A stretch of DNA of 64,000 bases from Liolophura sinensis (Eukaryota > Mollusca > Polyplacophora > Chitonida > Chitonidae), in the NCBI RefSeq assembly GCF_032854445.1, contig NC_088301.1, forward strand, positions 20,331,808 through 20,395,807. Reading direction: 5' to 3'. The position numbers and the translations under genes were made by a program. The notes under the pieces are model-generated. The model had not been told where the DNA came from and did no database searches. It saw only the letters and a list, made by a program, of their open reading frames with translations. Numbering within the stretch: the stretch's first letter is position 1; each line of letters begins with the position of its first letter. Below, in pieces: positions 13,200 through 58,159 of the stretch.

Positions 13200-14430
13200 C
13201 GAGATGTGAGGAAATTTTGGGTTGGCAATGGATTTACAATGTTTAGAGTTTTGGTTCAGGAAAAACTTGTACATAGCTTGACGTCATAAAATATTTATAC
13301 CTATATTGACACACCACATCATCCCTTCTGCTCTTCACCTCCCGCCCAACTCTCCTTTTCTTTGTTCTATAATTGAAAAAAAAAACTTTAAATTTTATTT
13401 ATTGCAAGCAATTTTAGCTTTATCTCACACGATCCACACGATTGTGGATTTTCAAATATGTTTTTGCTGGCGTTGATTTGTCTGACTGCACGTCTGTCTG
13501 CAACTCAGTGCAAACCGACCAACTGGGCCTATGTACACAGTTTTGTCTCTTTGTATTGATTGATAAAATTTCTAAATATACAATGAACGTTTGCACTGTT
13601 GGTATCTACTTGTGAGGGGTTTTAGATCTAGAGTACACATAAGTATGAAAGCTTATATAAAACGATTGTCCTATCGGTGTCTGAAGGGTGCTTGACAATT
13701 GGCTTGAGCTTGTTTAGAAAAATGCTTCTTTATCGAATCCAACATATTAATAATACATTGTAATTCTCTTTTATCAGCCAGCCATTTTCTGAAGAAAACA
13801 CTTAGCGTGCCAAAGGTATTTACTGACCTTCTGAGAATAATACTTATTTATTCCAGTGGACAAAGCTCTTGACAATATTATATTTGTCCGCGAAAATTAT
13901 TATCAAGCATTTGCGGAGAATTTAAACACGCCTACAATAACTATCGCAGCCTCAATGTATTGTATCACGCTCTGAAGGAACTTTACAAGAACACTCGTTG
14001 TTATTTGAGAGAAGGGAGTTTAACTGAACCTTCTAGTCATATATACATATACATGTATATACATATGTATATAAAAAAAAGTCCAACTGAACTGATTTAC
14101 ACTTGGGATAATATATACAGGAAGAGGTCTTATACATTATTGTGCAATGAGAATGGTAGTATTGACACACGTCTTGATAGTAGATGCAAATGTAGATATA
14201 TTGTGAGGATAAGGTATTCATAAGGGCTCAGGGCATTTACACTTACTTTCTATACCTTTCTTTTCACATGATGTTTATGCACTTCAACTCTATAGTGCAT
14301 GAGATATCGAGAAAGAAGCCGTGTTTGGAAATTTGTGTATGCCATAAATATTCATGATGCTTTGATATACATCGCAATTCGGTGTGTTTACCAGATTTTT
14401 AAAAAATCCAGATGCTTTAAAAATTGTTTG
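13200..14430. other. Intergenic stretch, nothing recognised
   Basis: AT-rich sequence with short TATACATATACATGTATA runs near 14040-14075. Reading frames are short and show no domain. Confidence 0.5.
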
Positions 14431-14439
14431 TATATACGC

Positions 14440-14690
14440 TGCGTATGGAACCTGGGTGCCCAATGCATGGTCAAATAGTTAGCATACTAACGCAGCACAA
14501 TAATCCAGGAACCTCTCATTAGTGAGGTCGCTGTGAGCTCAAGCCCAGCTCATGCCGGCTTCCTCTCGTGGGAAGATCTGCCACCGATTTGCGGCTCTGC
14601 CTAGTTCCCTCCCACAATTATGCTGGCCGCCGTCGTATAAGTGAAATATTATTGAATACGGCGTAAAACACTAATAAAATAAATAAATAT
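14440..14690 (+). mobile_element. Degenerate tRNA-headed SINE
   Basis: Head relic (AGTTAGCATACTAACGCAGC, GAGCTCAAGCCC), body (GGCTTCCTCTCGTGGGAAG), then GTCGTATAAGTGAAATATT and an AATAAATAAATA tail. Confidence 0.75.
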
Positions 14691-14989
14691 ATGGGAACTA
14701 AACGGTAATTTAGGTACGATATCCAGTTTGGAAGATTGACACACTTAGATTGTTTAAGGTTCCAAGCGACTTTAATTAGAATTTAACCCACTTATATTAT
14801 TGAGGCCGAAACATTAAAACTGTTTACATCTGTATAGTAATTAGAACAGCATGATATGTTATCATAGGCTTTTTTGTGATAGTTGTGTAGACAGGAACTG
14901 TCGGTAACAATGATAATTTGTAGCATTTAGCAGACCCATACATAGCTACAGGGCTTGAAATGGAATTAGTTTTTGAAATTTTTATTGTT

Positions 14990-16000
14990 ATATTTAATTG
15001 CTTGTTTTTTAACGCCATACCTAAGAATTTTTCACATGCTGGCCATTAGTTTTAAAGGTGAAGGGAAAAGTGCCCGGGAAAAAACACGGGCCTTCGGCAA
15101 GCTCCTGACAAACTATCTCAGATGTGACGTACAAATATGCACTGTGACACCATATTGGAGGAAGACAAGTGGTCCTTGACGAACGTCAGACTAAGCAAAC
15201 GGCCACACGAGCGTAGTCGACCGTTTACCGTCACCAAGGCCCTACATGCATTGAGAGCTAGGAAATCTACAAATTCGCTGTCCAAGGTTGGTTTTGAGCC
15301 AGTAATCTGAGACCAAACCTGACACCCAACTTAGCCACGGTATATTGACACGAGAGATCAGCAATTCAACCAAGTCAGTGTATACTGACACCAAACTTAA
15401 CACCCAACTATATGCTATAACGCCAGAGTGTAATGACTTAGAAGCCCCTCATCAATGCTGTGTATGTGGTTAAGCGGATACATATGTATACAGGAGCATT
15501 TTCTCATTTGCTCAGCATTCTCAGACATGTGTATAAAAAAGATCTGTTTTTCTTTGATATACCTTATTTTTTGATGAAACATGTGGCCTAGCTTTGTTTA
15601 TTTATTTTTGACTTATTGACTGATTTATTTATTTGATCAATGCTTAGCATCATACTGAAGAATTTTTCACTGATAAACCTTTATGGGTGGTGGAATTTGC
15701 AGAGGACTCGATAAACCACCGACTATTGGCAAGTTACTAATTCTCCAGAATCGAACGGTAGCAATAAAACAATATAGTTTTCTCTGGTTTAAAGCATATC
15801 ACATCATAAATCAGAATTATTCTTAACATATGAAATCCACGTAAAAGTAACCCTTTTTGCTCTCCGCGAATCAGGGGCTGTTTAAGTCTGTTTTAAATAG
15901 AACATGGAAGTTTGTCCATAATTATTTTCATTTAGCAAATTGCCTTATGTGTACCTTATGGATATACAATTGCTAGGTTCAATCACACGACGCTTGGATA
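14990..16000. other. Intergenic stretch with repeat relics
   Basis: A SINE-tail relic near 15000-15040 passes into a different repeat (GTGCCCGGGAAAAAACACGG, AGACAAGTGGTCCTTGACGA), part of which recurs near 19200. A second tail relic lies near 15600-15670. No gene seen. Confidence 0.5.
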
Positions 16001-16024
16001 TAGATACTAACTTTATCAAATGCT

Positions 16025-16195
16025 TTCTAGCTTCTTCTCCGTACGTGGGACAGTCTGCCAGCAACATGCGAATAGTCGTGGGCTTCACCCGGGTTGTGCC
16101 CAGTTTCCTCCCACCATAATGCTGTCCGCCGTTAAATAAGTGAAATATTACTGAGTACGATGAAAAACAGCAATGAAATAAATAAATAAATAGTT
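16025..16195 (+). mobile_element. 5'-truncated tRNA-headed SINE
   Basis: Body from TCTCCGTACGTGGGACAGTC through CCTCCCACCATAATGCTG to an AAATAAATAAATAAATAG tail. Confidence 0.75.
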
Positions 16196-16394
16196 ATCAA
16201 GTGATAAGTTTTCATCATTTGATAACGATGTTAGTATCTAAATTGAAATTCCTTTGAATAAACCCAGAAGTTGTACATCCGTAAGTAATATCTTGTTGCG
16301 CAAAATAAATCGCTGATTTCATCCAGTATGGCTAAAACTGACAGCAGGATTTCTTGTCGTGATATACATGTCATTATGTAAAGTTGCACTTATG

Positions 16395-16640
16395 TAGGAC
16401 GTGTCGCATAGGTGGTTAGTGTGCTATAGCATCATAATGGCGAAGGGTCCTCTCACCAATGCGGATGTTGTGAGTTCAAGTCTAGCTCATTTTACCATCA
16501 GTCCGATCGTACGTGGGGATATTTGCCGGTAACCTGCTGATGGTCGTGGGTTTTCCTACCATAATCCTGGCCGCCGTCGTAGAGGTGAAATATTCTTAAG
16601 TACGGCGTAAAAAGTAACAACTAAACAGTTAAATAAATTT
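16395..16640 (+). mobile_element. tRNA-headed SINE, near full length
   Basis: Head AGGTGGTTAGTGTGCTATAG with a B-box-like GAGTTCAAGTC, body CCGTCGTAGAGGTGAAATA, then GTACGGCGTAAAAAG. Confidence 0.75.
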
Positions 16641-17299
16641 ACAGAATGTGTCCACTTTTTGAACACAAGGTTGCGTACGGCTAAATAACATTTCTGTTTC
16701 TTTGCATCGTATTTTTGATATTTTATACCCTTGTCTCACCCTGGTTGTAACACACCTGTTAGATTTTAATGTTACAGTGGTTTAAACTCAACGGAGTGTT
16801 TTGTTTTTCACACGCTGTAAGATACGAAATGGCCTCCAAATTTACAGAACTTTAATCCGACGAATTCAATACACTCGATCCCGGTTCCTTGAATGATTAA
16901 ATGTATAAACATAACACAAATCAAGGAAATACACAAATAATTACGTATACACATCACTTCTGACTTTGGACCATCAGGCTCTGAAAAAAGTGTAAAATAC
17001 ACGATTAATGTAAATGTCTTTTTTATTATTTAACAATAAGACATATGATAATTTACAACCAAACAGAAACTATGTTTACCAGGACTTATTTCACATTTTT
17101 GTTACACATAAGTGCTTAAGTGCAGAGACACATTATCATGAATGTAATAAGCATTTATTGAAACTACAACCTCTGAAACCTGCCGCTGAACAGTTTCTTT
17201 GAACAAAGCCCCACGTCTGCCTCCCCTCTCTGCACTGATGCACAAGTATGAATTCTTTGTGGTAAAAAAACGCGGTAATTAATAAGGTTACATGTCCAC

Positions 17300-17765
17300 A
17301 AAAACAATTTTAGTATGATTCAAAGTATTAATAACCGAGATATAGCGTTTTGCGAGAAAGACAAGGTATCTTTTCTGTGACACAAACACACATGAGACAA
17401 TGTTAAATCACTGTAACCATCGACAGTCACACACTTTTCGTTATTCACAATTCCGTACATTTTATGCGAGTCTTTGCTACACGTAAGATTTTGCATTGTT
17501 TTAATGTTATTGTGTGTTAAATGTGAAGATACCACGGCATTTTGAGTAATTCTTGACCAGCGACTTCTGATACATTGCAATTAGCATCACTCCATTTTTA
17601 ACCTAATTCTGCTTAAGCCACGGTGCTAGAGGTTTAAGATTTTCTACCATTGAAGCAATTCGGGGAACAGTTATAATAAAACCCTAACTGAAGTAAATTG
17701 ACAAAAAGCCATATTTCACCGGTTACCTGCTACTTATTGCCAACTATCACACTATCGTCGCTATA
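17300..17765. repeat. Old interspersed repeat family (four relatives in the window)
   Basis: TTGTTTTAATGTTATTGTGT, GCTTAAGCCACGGTGCTAGA and CACTATCGTCGCTATACTCG recur diverged at 36200-36700 and 42180-42480, partly at 41500-41640. No coding content seen. Confidence 0.5.
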
Positions 17766-17999
17766 CTCGTCTATCAAAAAAGTGGCTAATGTTGTAGAAT
17801 ATGCAAAAGTAGCCTTGTGCTTTTGTTCATCCCACGTATAACTCATCCTGTGACATACTGCTCGCAACAGCTATCTGGCTTATTGGGCATCTGATCTACC
17901 TGCATACAAAACAAGCATACTGGAAGTATTGGGAAAGGTATACATGTCCCTTACCGGTCTGAGCCATCAACATAACTGCTTTGGTAAAGTCAGAAACAA

Positions 18000-18420
18000 A
18001 ACGTGTCATAATTTTGTTGAAAATCAACGAAATAACCCATCATTCAAAGTTGATTTGTAATTTGTCATGTTAAAGCTATCTATCAAGTTTCAACTAAAAA
18101 TATAAAAATATAAAAAAAAACACGACACAAACGGCCATAATTTTTCTGAAAATGAACGAAACAGCCCACAAATCGAATTTCACCTGAAAGTCATGAGAGA
18201 GAAGTCATACTGAACAATTTGATTCAATTAACCATTTTGAAAACAAAAAAGTTCCGAAAAGACCAAATTTTGAGAAAAAAAAACGGTCATGATTTTGTCC
18301 GGACTGGACAAGGGATCGAAACTCGAACTTGACATGTAATGTATTATTGTGAAGAAATTACCAAGTTACAATTCAATGGACCGAGCCGTTTTGAAAAAGA
18401 ATCCGTAACATGACATGATG
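18000..18420. repeat. Repeat family with CGAAACAGCCCA units
   Basis: Units such as CATAATTTTTCTGAAAATGA, ACGAAACAGCCCA and GAAACTCGAACTTGACATG recur here and at 25290-25760, there ending in ACGGACGGACAGGCGGACG. Period roughly 150 bp by eye. No coding sense. Confidence 0.6.
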
Positions 18421-18809
18421 AAGTTAACATTAAAGTTTTTTGCACGACATTAAACCCCACCTATACATACATACATACATACAGTTCTTAGTTGTGACAA
18501 GCAGCTCTTTAAGTGGCTCTATCTGTCGGTCGGTTAGGTGTTTGTCAGCTTATCTTTTAACGTGGGCTATTCATGTTAACCATGGTGCTGTGTGCAAGAC
18601 GACATCAATGTTTATAGCATTATCTATTGTGATCATGTTCTTGTTGATAGTAACTAAATTGCTAATCTAAGTAATAATTTTATCATGTAAAACATAAGGC
18701 ACAAGAGGAATAATAAAATTTATGCAAAAAAGGAAGATCCAATAAATTTTGAAAGCACTGACTTCCTACTGCTCTTATGATGGAGATGACACTGCAAACT
18801 TCCATAAAA

Positions 18810-52178
<33,369 letters not shown>

Positions 52179-52587
52179 GAGTGTATTCCGAATGATTCGT
52201 AGAAGGAGAGATTCAGTCGGGCTGTTGTCACCGATCTGTCCAACACAGACTGTGCTTTCTACACCAACCTGTACTAATCCCAAATTCCTGCGTATAAAGA
52301 TGGTTGATTTTAATATAACCCATTCAGGAAGTGATCATCTATACTCTTGGTAAACTAAAGCCAGATGCTCAAACTGTATGACAGCTCACACCACACATTC
52401 TGTGCAGGTAAATCTGGTTAGCCTCTAGTCTTTTGTGTTATATGTGTCACACTATTTGCTCTCTTTATGGGTGTCCTGAATTGTTTACTTTATGAGCCTC
52501 TATTTGCTTATACTATAAAACATGATATGAAATGTCTGGGTTATGCTTCGGTTCAGTGTTAGCTGTTATTTGTCGTCTACGTATCTA

Positions 52588-52607
52588 CCCCCCCCCCCCC
52601 CCCCCAC
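52588..52607. repeat. Poly-C tract in copy B
   Basis: About 19-20 consecutive C, where copy A has only ACCCCAGG near 10632. May be a mutable tract or an assembly weak point. Confidence 0.85.
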
Positions 52608-52794
52608 TTCCACACGCACACATGGAACATTTTGAAATGTCTATAATCTCAGCTTGAGATCTCTTGCTCAAAAATCGGACATTTTAAACTGAGACTGAGA
52701 TGTATTTAAAGTATGTGGAACTATATTTTGGTATCATCACAAAATCTCTATATGGATAATAACTTCTTCTTTGTTTCATTGCAACATAATATTT

Positions 52795-53045
52795 TGTATA
52801 CTCTGCCTGGCTTGGCACTCAGCACAGAGAGGCTAGAGCAAGAAAACAGGACTGGGCCAGTGTTAATATAATGTGAATGGGTGGGGTGTCATGTCTGGTT
52901 TCCATGGGTATAATACTTCAGTGGCGGCAACACTTTGAGGGCATGGACACAGTATTTCTACATACACTTAAGAACTCCTCGCCATGTGACTGAAACATTG
53001 TTAAGCCTGACGTTAAACCCTATGCATACGTGTATGCACATACAT
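52795..53045 (+). mobile_element. Second short interspersed family, copy B
   Basis: Counterpart of 10826-11075: CTGCCTGGCTTGGCACTCAG, GGTGTCATGTCTGGTTTCC, TGACGTTAAACCC. Confidence 0.7.
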
Positions 53046-53277
53046 ACACGCATACATACATTTAAATAAATCAGAAGTTGTTATCCCTATAGAGATTGTG
53101 TGATGCCATTGTGTCAACTTCTCAAGGAATTTATATTTTGTATCGTTAAAAACACCGAGGCCTTTAAGGACCGGTAGGACGTAAAAACGTACGATATAAA
53201 TAAATATATAAATTAATAAATAAAAAAATCTTTTTATAACTATCCTATTTGGATGAACGGAATTGTAACTCCTGTGT

Positions 53278-53314
53278 ATCATGAATGTATTCCGGATGAT
53301 TCGTAGAAGGAGAG
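53278..53314. repeat. Stray 37-bp copy of gene B exon 1
   Basis: ATCATGAATGTATTCCGGAT through AGAAGGAGAG matches exon 1 and its 5' flank at 52174-52210 with two mismatches, inside a block where copy A has unrelated bases. Confidence 0.7.
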
Positions 53315-53469
53315 TCAGAAGGCAAAGAAGTTAGTGCTCATAAGGTAGCGCAAGTTAGATAATTTAATTTCAGTGATTCACTTTATATCAAATGCCCACT
53401 GAAATTGGCTTCTTCTTAACTGAGTCTGTAAATAGATGAAGCGGAGACATTTTGAGTTTTGATCCACTG

Positions 53470-54030
53470 CTCAATCTGAACGTGGTTATACAAATCACAC
53501 GACCTTTAGAACAAGAGAAGATACTAGCTGAAATGAATCCATTTCAGAGGATACATAAACGATAGACAATGTGTGTAGGGTTTGTGAACATTGTGAAATG
53601 CCATCTCCTCTTGGACGATTAGGTAAGTATTTATGTACAATCCACAGATTTTAAGCCATACCAGTACAGCAATAGTTCTCTATGAATTGACAATTGCGGA
53701 TTAACACCTCTCATTGCCTTGGCACAAATCTTTCCATGGAATGGAGTCGCCCTTTCAACTAACTTATCTATGTAGGTCTCCTCTATGACCAGTGGAAATT
53801 TGTTCTTGCCAGTTTGGTATTTTCCCCGTACTGAGCGTTTATTGGCTAACATTGGTGGACGTCACTTTTCACTTTAAAAAGTAGGTTATTTTGAATCAAG
53901 TCTGTCTAGTCAAATTTCCAGTCTGTTTAGTTTTAATCAAATCACACGACCTTCAGAACAAGAGAAGATACTGGCTGAAATGAATCCCCTTCAGAGGATA
54001 CATAATCTGTCCGCCGCAAATCGTACACGC
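53470..54030. repeat. Internal duplication at the right end of copy B
   Basis: CACACGACCTTTAGAACAAG through TTTCAGAGGATACATAA near 53500-53565 recurs near 53940-54005. The stretch 53690-53900 between them matches 12405-12620 of copy A, so the order of blocks differs from copy A. Confidence 0.75.
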
Positions 54031-54429
54031 GTGGTTTTCAGGTGCATGCTATGTGACTATTATAAAATTGTTTTCAGTTAGGGTCGCATGTATTAGTAAC
54101 ACAAAACGGCAAAAGATCTAATGTTTCAAAGACATTCGATAGTTGTAACTACGTCATTACACCCGAAGGTGTACCTGTATCGTATTGTATAAAACCGCCA
54201 TATTGGATATATGAACTGACGTGGTTAACAATTAATGATTTCTGGTCGGAATGAATGCAATGAGTTACTATTATTAGTTGTATTTTTTTGCCTTTTGTGG
54301 TTGCCCTCTTTTGTTGGGGTATTTCTTTTTTGTTCTGCTTAAAATAACCCAAAGCGCTTTGGCTCAGAGCTTGTTGATTTCAAGCGCCTTAGTGGTGTAC
54401 TAGCCGCTCCGTCTTCCGAAGAAGAAAAT

Positions 54430-56240
54430 TCACAGTGAATAGTATCCCCCTGTATGTGTATTATTTAGTATCAATTACCTTTGTAATGGCTTTTAATGTC
54501 CTACAAAATAACGTTCAGGGTATACAGTCTAATGGCCAGGAGTTTAAATTTCATTTTCCCAATGTTTCTCCAGCTCTGGATGTTTTATGTCTCCAAGAGT
54601 CCTATTTAAAGAACTCTATCGATTTCACCTACCCTGGCTACACAATATATAGACATGATAGAGATACAGGGGAGAAGGGTGGGCTGGTTATTTTCTTAAG
54701 AAATGGGCTATCATATTCTGAAGTATACCTGCCTCATTTTACCTTTATAGAATGCCAGCCTGTTAATATTTTTACCTTAAATAATAAATCTATTACAGTA
54801 GTTCACATGTATAATCCTTGTAGAAAGCTGAACCCAAATGATTTTAATTCGATTCTATCCTTTTGCAAAAAGTCATATATTATTTGTGGAGACTTTAATG
54901 CGCATAATCCTTTGTGGGGAGGGGGAAAACAGACACTAATGAAAGAACAGTTGTAGATTTTATCCAAGAAAATGATTTAGTTATTCTAAATGATGGTACC
55001 GGAACACGGATAGACCCTTGTACAGGCAATACATCAGCGTTAGACCTTACAATATGTACACCTGATATCAGTCTAAATTATATTTGATCTGTGGATAAGA
55101 CCTCTCCTTTTGGGAGTGACCATTACCCAGTTTATACTATATACATTTTTTCTCCAAATGTCAACAGCTTGGGACAACCCCTACGTTGGAAAGCACATAA
55201 AGCCGAGTGGGATCTATATAGACATGAATGTATAAAATCATTTTCAAATGATACGTTTAGTGAAAATATTGATATATTTAGTAACAACATACTTGAAGCT
55301 ATGTTCACTGTGGCCAATAACTCTATTCCAAAGTCATCCAGAGTAGTCCATCCCAAGAAGCCGGTGCTGTGGTGGACGGATGAGTGCTCAGCAGCCATCA
55401 AAGAGCGCCAGCGCCGGAAGAACCGAGAGCCATGTACTAGGTTAATGGATGATATCATATTATATAAGCACACCAAAGACATCGCACCATCAAGCGAGCG
55501 CAGAAAGAATGCTGGCGAAAGTTCTGTTCTCGTCTTAATGCCAAGTCTACCATCAAATCTGCATGGAACAAAGTTTATTCCATTAAAGGTAAAAGAGCGA
55601 GAGGTAATATTCCCACAATTATATCTGAGGGGATAGAAACTGTGTCCAATGAGGATAGAGCTAATGCAATAGTTGATGGGTTCTCCCTTGAGTCCAGTTC
55701 GGACAACCATAATCCAGAATTTATCCCACATAAAAATGATGTTGAAGAAATGAACCCTTTTAACAATATAGCTTTTGATGGCATGCCTATTTATGACGAC
55801 TTTAGTATTACAGAACTGAGGCAAGCTTTATCTTGGCATACAGAGAAGACGCCATCACGTATATGCTTAGAAACTTGCCTGCGCTGTCTTAACACTTTAT
55901 TTTTATTGTACAATACTATATGATCAAACATGAGGTTACCAACCACCTGGAGGAGAGCTGTAGTCATTCCGGTCCCTAAGCCTGGAACAGATCAATCTCT
56001 ACCTATAATTTTATCGGCCCATAGCTCTAATGTCGTTCATCTACAAAACCATGGCAAGAATGATCAATCCCCGGTTAATGTATTTCCTAACAAAAAATAA
56101 TGTTCTGTTCTCTGTAAAGAGTGGATTTCGGTCTGACATATGCACTTCGGATCATCTGGTGACACTTGGAACTGACATACGAAATTGTTTTTCTGCTAAA
56201 GAGCGTGCGTGTGCGTTATTCCTTGTTAAAGGATAACAAG
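54430..56240 (+). mobile_element. I/Jockey-group LINE fragment: endonuclease and RT fingers, 3' half missing
   Basis: From ATG 54487 an APE-type endonuclease reads FNVLQNNVQG, VLCLQESYL, YPGYTIYRHDR, GGLVIFLRNG and IICGDFNAHNPLWGG. A frameshift near 54930 and a TGA near 55087 break it. It continues with ALDLTICTPD and FGSDHYPVY, then RT fingers (WRRAVVIPVPKPGTD, FSVKSGFRSD near 56120) and stops before the catalytic YADD. Clade assignment is tentative. Confidence 0.8.
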
Positions 56241-56519
56241 TTAATCTCATTTTTGCACGGGAAAAGCAATGTAATCATAAGCAATCTATACCTTTACATA
56301 TACACGCAAAAAATTAATCTGTTAATTTTAACAGAACGTCTGTTCTTTGAGTGATGCAAGAATGTACTCTGCAGTTCTGTTAAGTATAAGACACATATTT
56401 TATTACTTCAAAGATTCTATTAGACTAACAGAATATTAGGTTGAATATGACAAACTATGATACTAACAGAGTGCATTCTAGCATCACTCAGACAACACAC
56501 TCTCTCTTAAAATTAACAG

Positions 56520-56760
56520 ATTAATTTTTGAGTGTAGTTGAAACCATCAGTAAGAGATAAAGCCAACGTGTTAAAAGCCAGGTGTGGGGTATCTGCGTGC
56601 GTGTTATTTTAAATACGGGACCGTCGTAAATAATTCGGTCGCACGGAATCAGGTACCAAGGAAATTGTGAAAGTAGGGACTGAACTCTGGTTTGGTGGGA
56701 GATTCCTGGGTCATTACGCTGCGCTAGCGCCCTAATCAACTGAGCCATGGAGGCCCCCGT
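56520..56760 (-). mobile_element. SINE variant sharing only the tRNA-like head
   Basis: The head at right (TTACGCTGCGCTAGCGCCC, AATCAACTGAGCCATGGAGG) matches the common SINE, but the body (GACCGTCGTAAATAATTCGG) differs. This suggests a second SINE family or a chimera using the same tRNA-like promoter. Confidence 0.6.
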
Positions 56761-56984
56761 TAACGATTTAAAAAAAAACAACATAGAGAGTAAAACCAGC
56801 GCAACTTTAGAGCTTTATTCTAACTGTGTATGTACATGCATAAATATACTAGTCTAGAAATACTCAAAATACTGTGTCGTCATCACATTTAACATACAAG
56901 AACATCAAAAAATACAACATGACCAATCCATTAGGGGCCATTAGGAGCTTGTACATATATTTAGATATATATTTTTTGTGGCAT

Positions 56985-57140
56985 GGCGGATCCATGCCTC
57001 CAAAGTGCTGCCGCCACTGAAGTATCATGCCGAAGACACCAGATACGACACCCCCGCCTAGTCACATTATACTGTTACCGGACAAGTCCTATTTCCTTGC
57101 TCTAACCTCTCAGTAACTGAGCGGCAAGCAAAGGTTTCAT
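56985..57140 (-). mobile_element. Second short interspersed family, inverted copy
   Basis: Reverse-complement match: TGCCGCCACTGAAGTATCAT, GACACCAGATACGACACCCC, GAGCGGCAAGC. The GTTAAACACCAAGCCCA relic near 59670 is another tail of this kind. Confidence 0.65.
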
Positions 57141-57328
57141 CAGTAATTCGATCACAGGAATAATGAGTCACCTTTTGTAATGGTCAATGTTTTGGTAAAG
57201 CCCTTCCAACAACACTTAATGTCAAACATTCCTTTGCTTGTTCAGAGTTTAATACTTTTGAACACGTTTCAGACAAGTAACAAAGTGAAAACGTTTTTAA
57301 ACCGTATATATTAAGTGGGAAATAGAGG

Positions 57329-57690
57329 GGGCCTCCGTGGCTCAGTTGGTTAGGGCGCTAGCGCAGCGTAATGACACAGTATCCTCTCACCAATGCGGTC
57401 GCTGTGAGTTCAAGTCCAGCTAATGCTGGCTTCCTCTCCGGCCGTAGGTGGGAAGGTCCGCTAGCAACCTGCGGATGGTCGTGGGTTTCCCCCGGTCTGT
57501 GCCCGGTTTCCTCCCACTATAATGCTGGCCGCCGGCTGGCTTTCTCTCCGGCCGTATGTGGGAAGGTCTATCAGCTACCGTGGGTTTCCCCCAGGGTTCT
57601 GCCCGGTTTCCACCCGACTGGCCGCCGTCGTATAAGTGAAATATTCTTGAGTACGGCGTAAAACACCAATTATTAAAAATAAATTTTCCA
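57329..57690 (+). mobile_element. Full-length tRNA-headed SINE with duplicated body
   Basis: The head has A-box-like TGGCTCAGTTGGTTAGGGCG and B-box-like GAGTTCAAGTCC, the RNA polymerase III promoter elements of tRNA-derived SINEs. The body block beginning GGCTTCCTCTCCGGCCGTA occurs twice before the tail GTATAAGTGAAATATTCTTG. It is not a tRNA gene: no cloverleaf is completed. Confidence 0.85.
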
Positions 57691-58159
57691 ACATTTATTT
57701 TATCAGACATGTACACCAATATCAAGATAAATCAGCTGAGATCCGCGCTCGTCCAATAAAATTTCACAAATATTCATATCACCAAGCAACTAGATATCCC
57801 ACGATTATATCTGTAATAGACTTTTAAGTACTAGCAGTAATAGGATTTTGCGTCATATGTATGCGTTACCCTCTGTTGTGGTGGGTTACGAATCCGAGAA
57901 TTACCTGAAACAACACAGGTGATCTGGACGTAGACAAAATGGCCCTTTTATAATGGCGATAACGTCATACTCATAATACAAACACGGACTGTCGGAGTAC
58001 TGGTAAGGAATTGGACTATAAAAGTGTTCTATAAATTGCCTACGGGGCACAGAAATTATAATTTCTTCTTGAAATACAAAGAAAATAAAACATTTTCATC
58101 TCTGATCTACTCACAAAATGACACAACTACCAATGTTATAATTACAATATTTCAAAAGT

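Noticed and set aside
55132-55824. 230-codon minus-strand open frame
   Set aside because: It is antisense to the plus-strand LINE endonuclease/RT region, whose motifs are clear on the other strand.
57329-57425. Possible tRNA gene
   Set aside because: It has A- and B-box-like motifs, but it is the head of a SINE and does not complete a cloverleaf.
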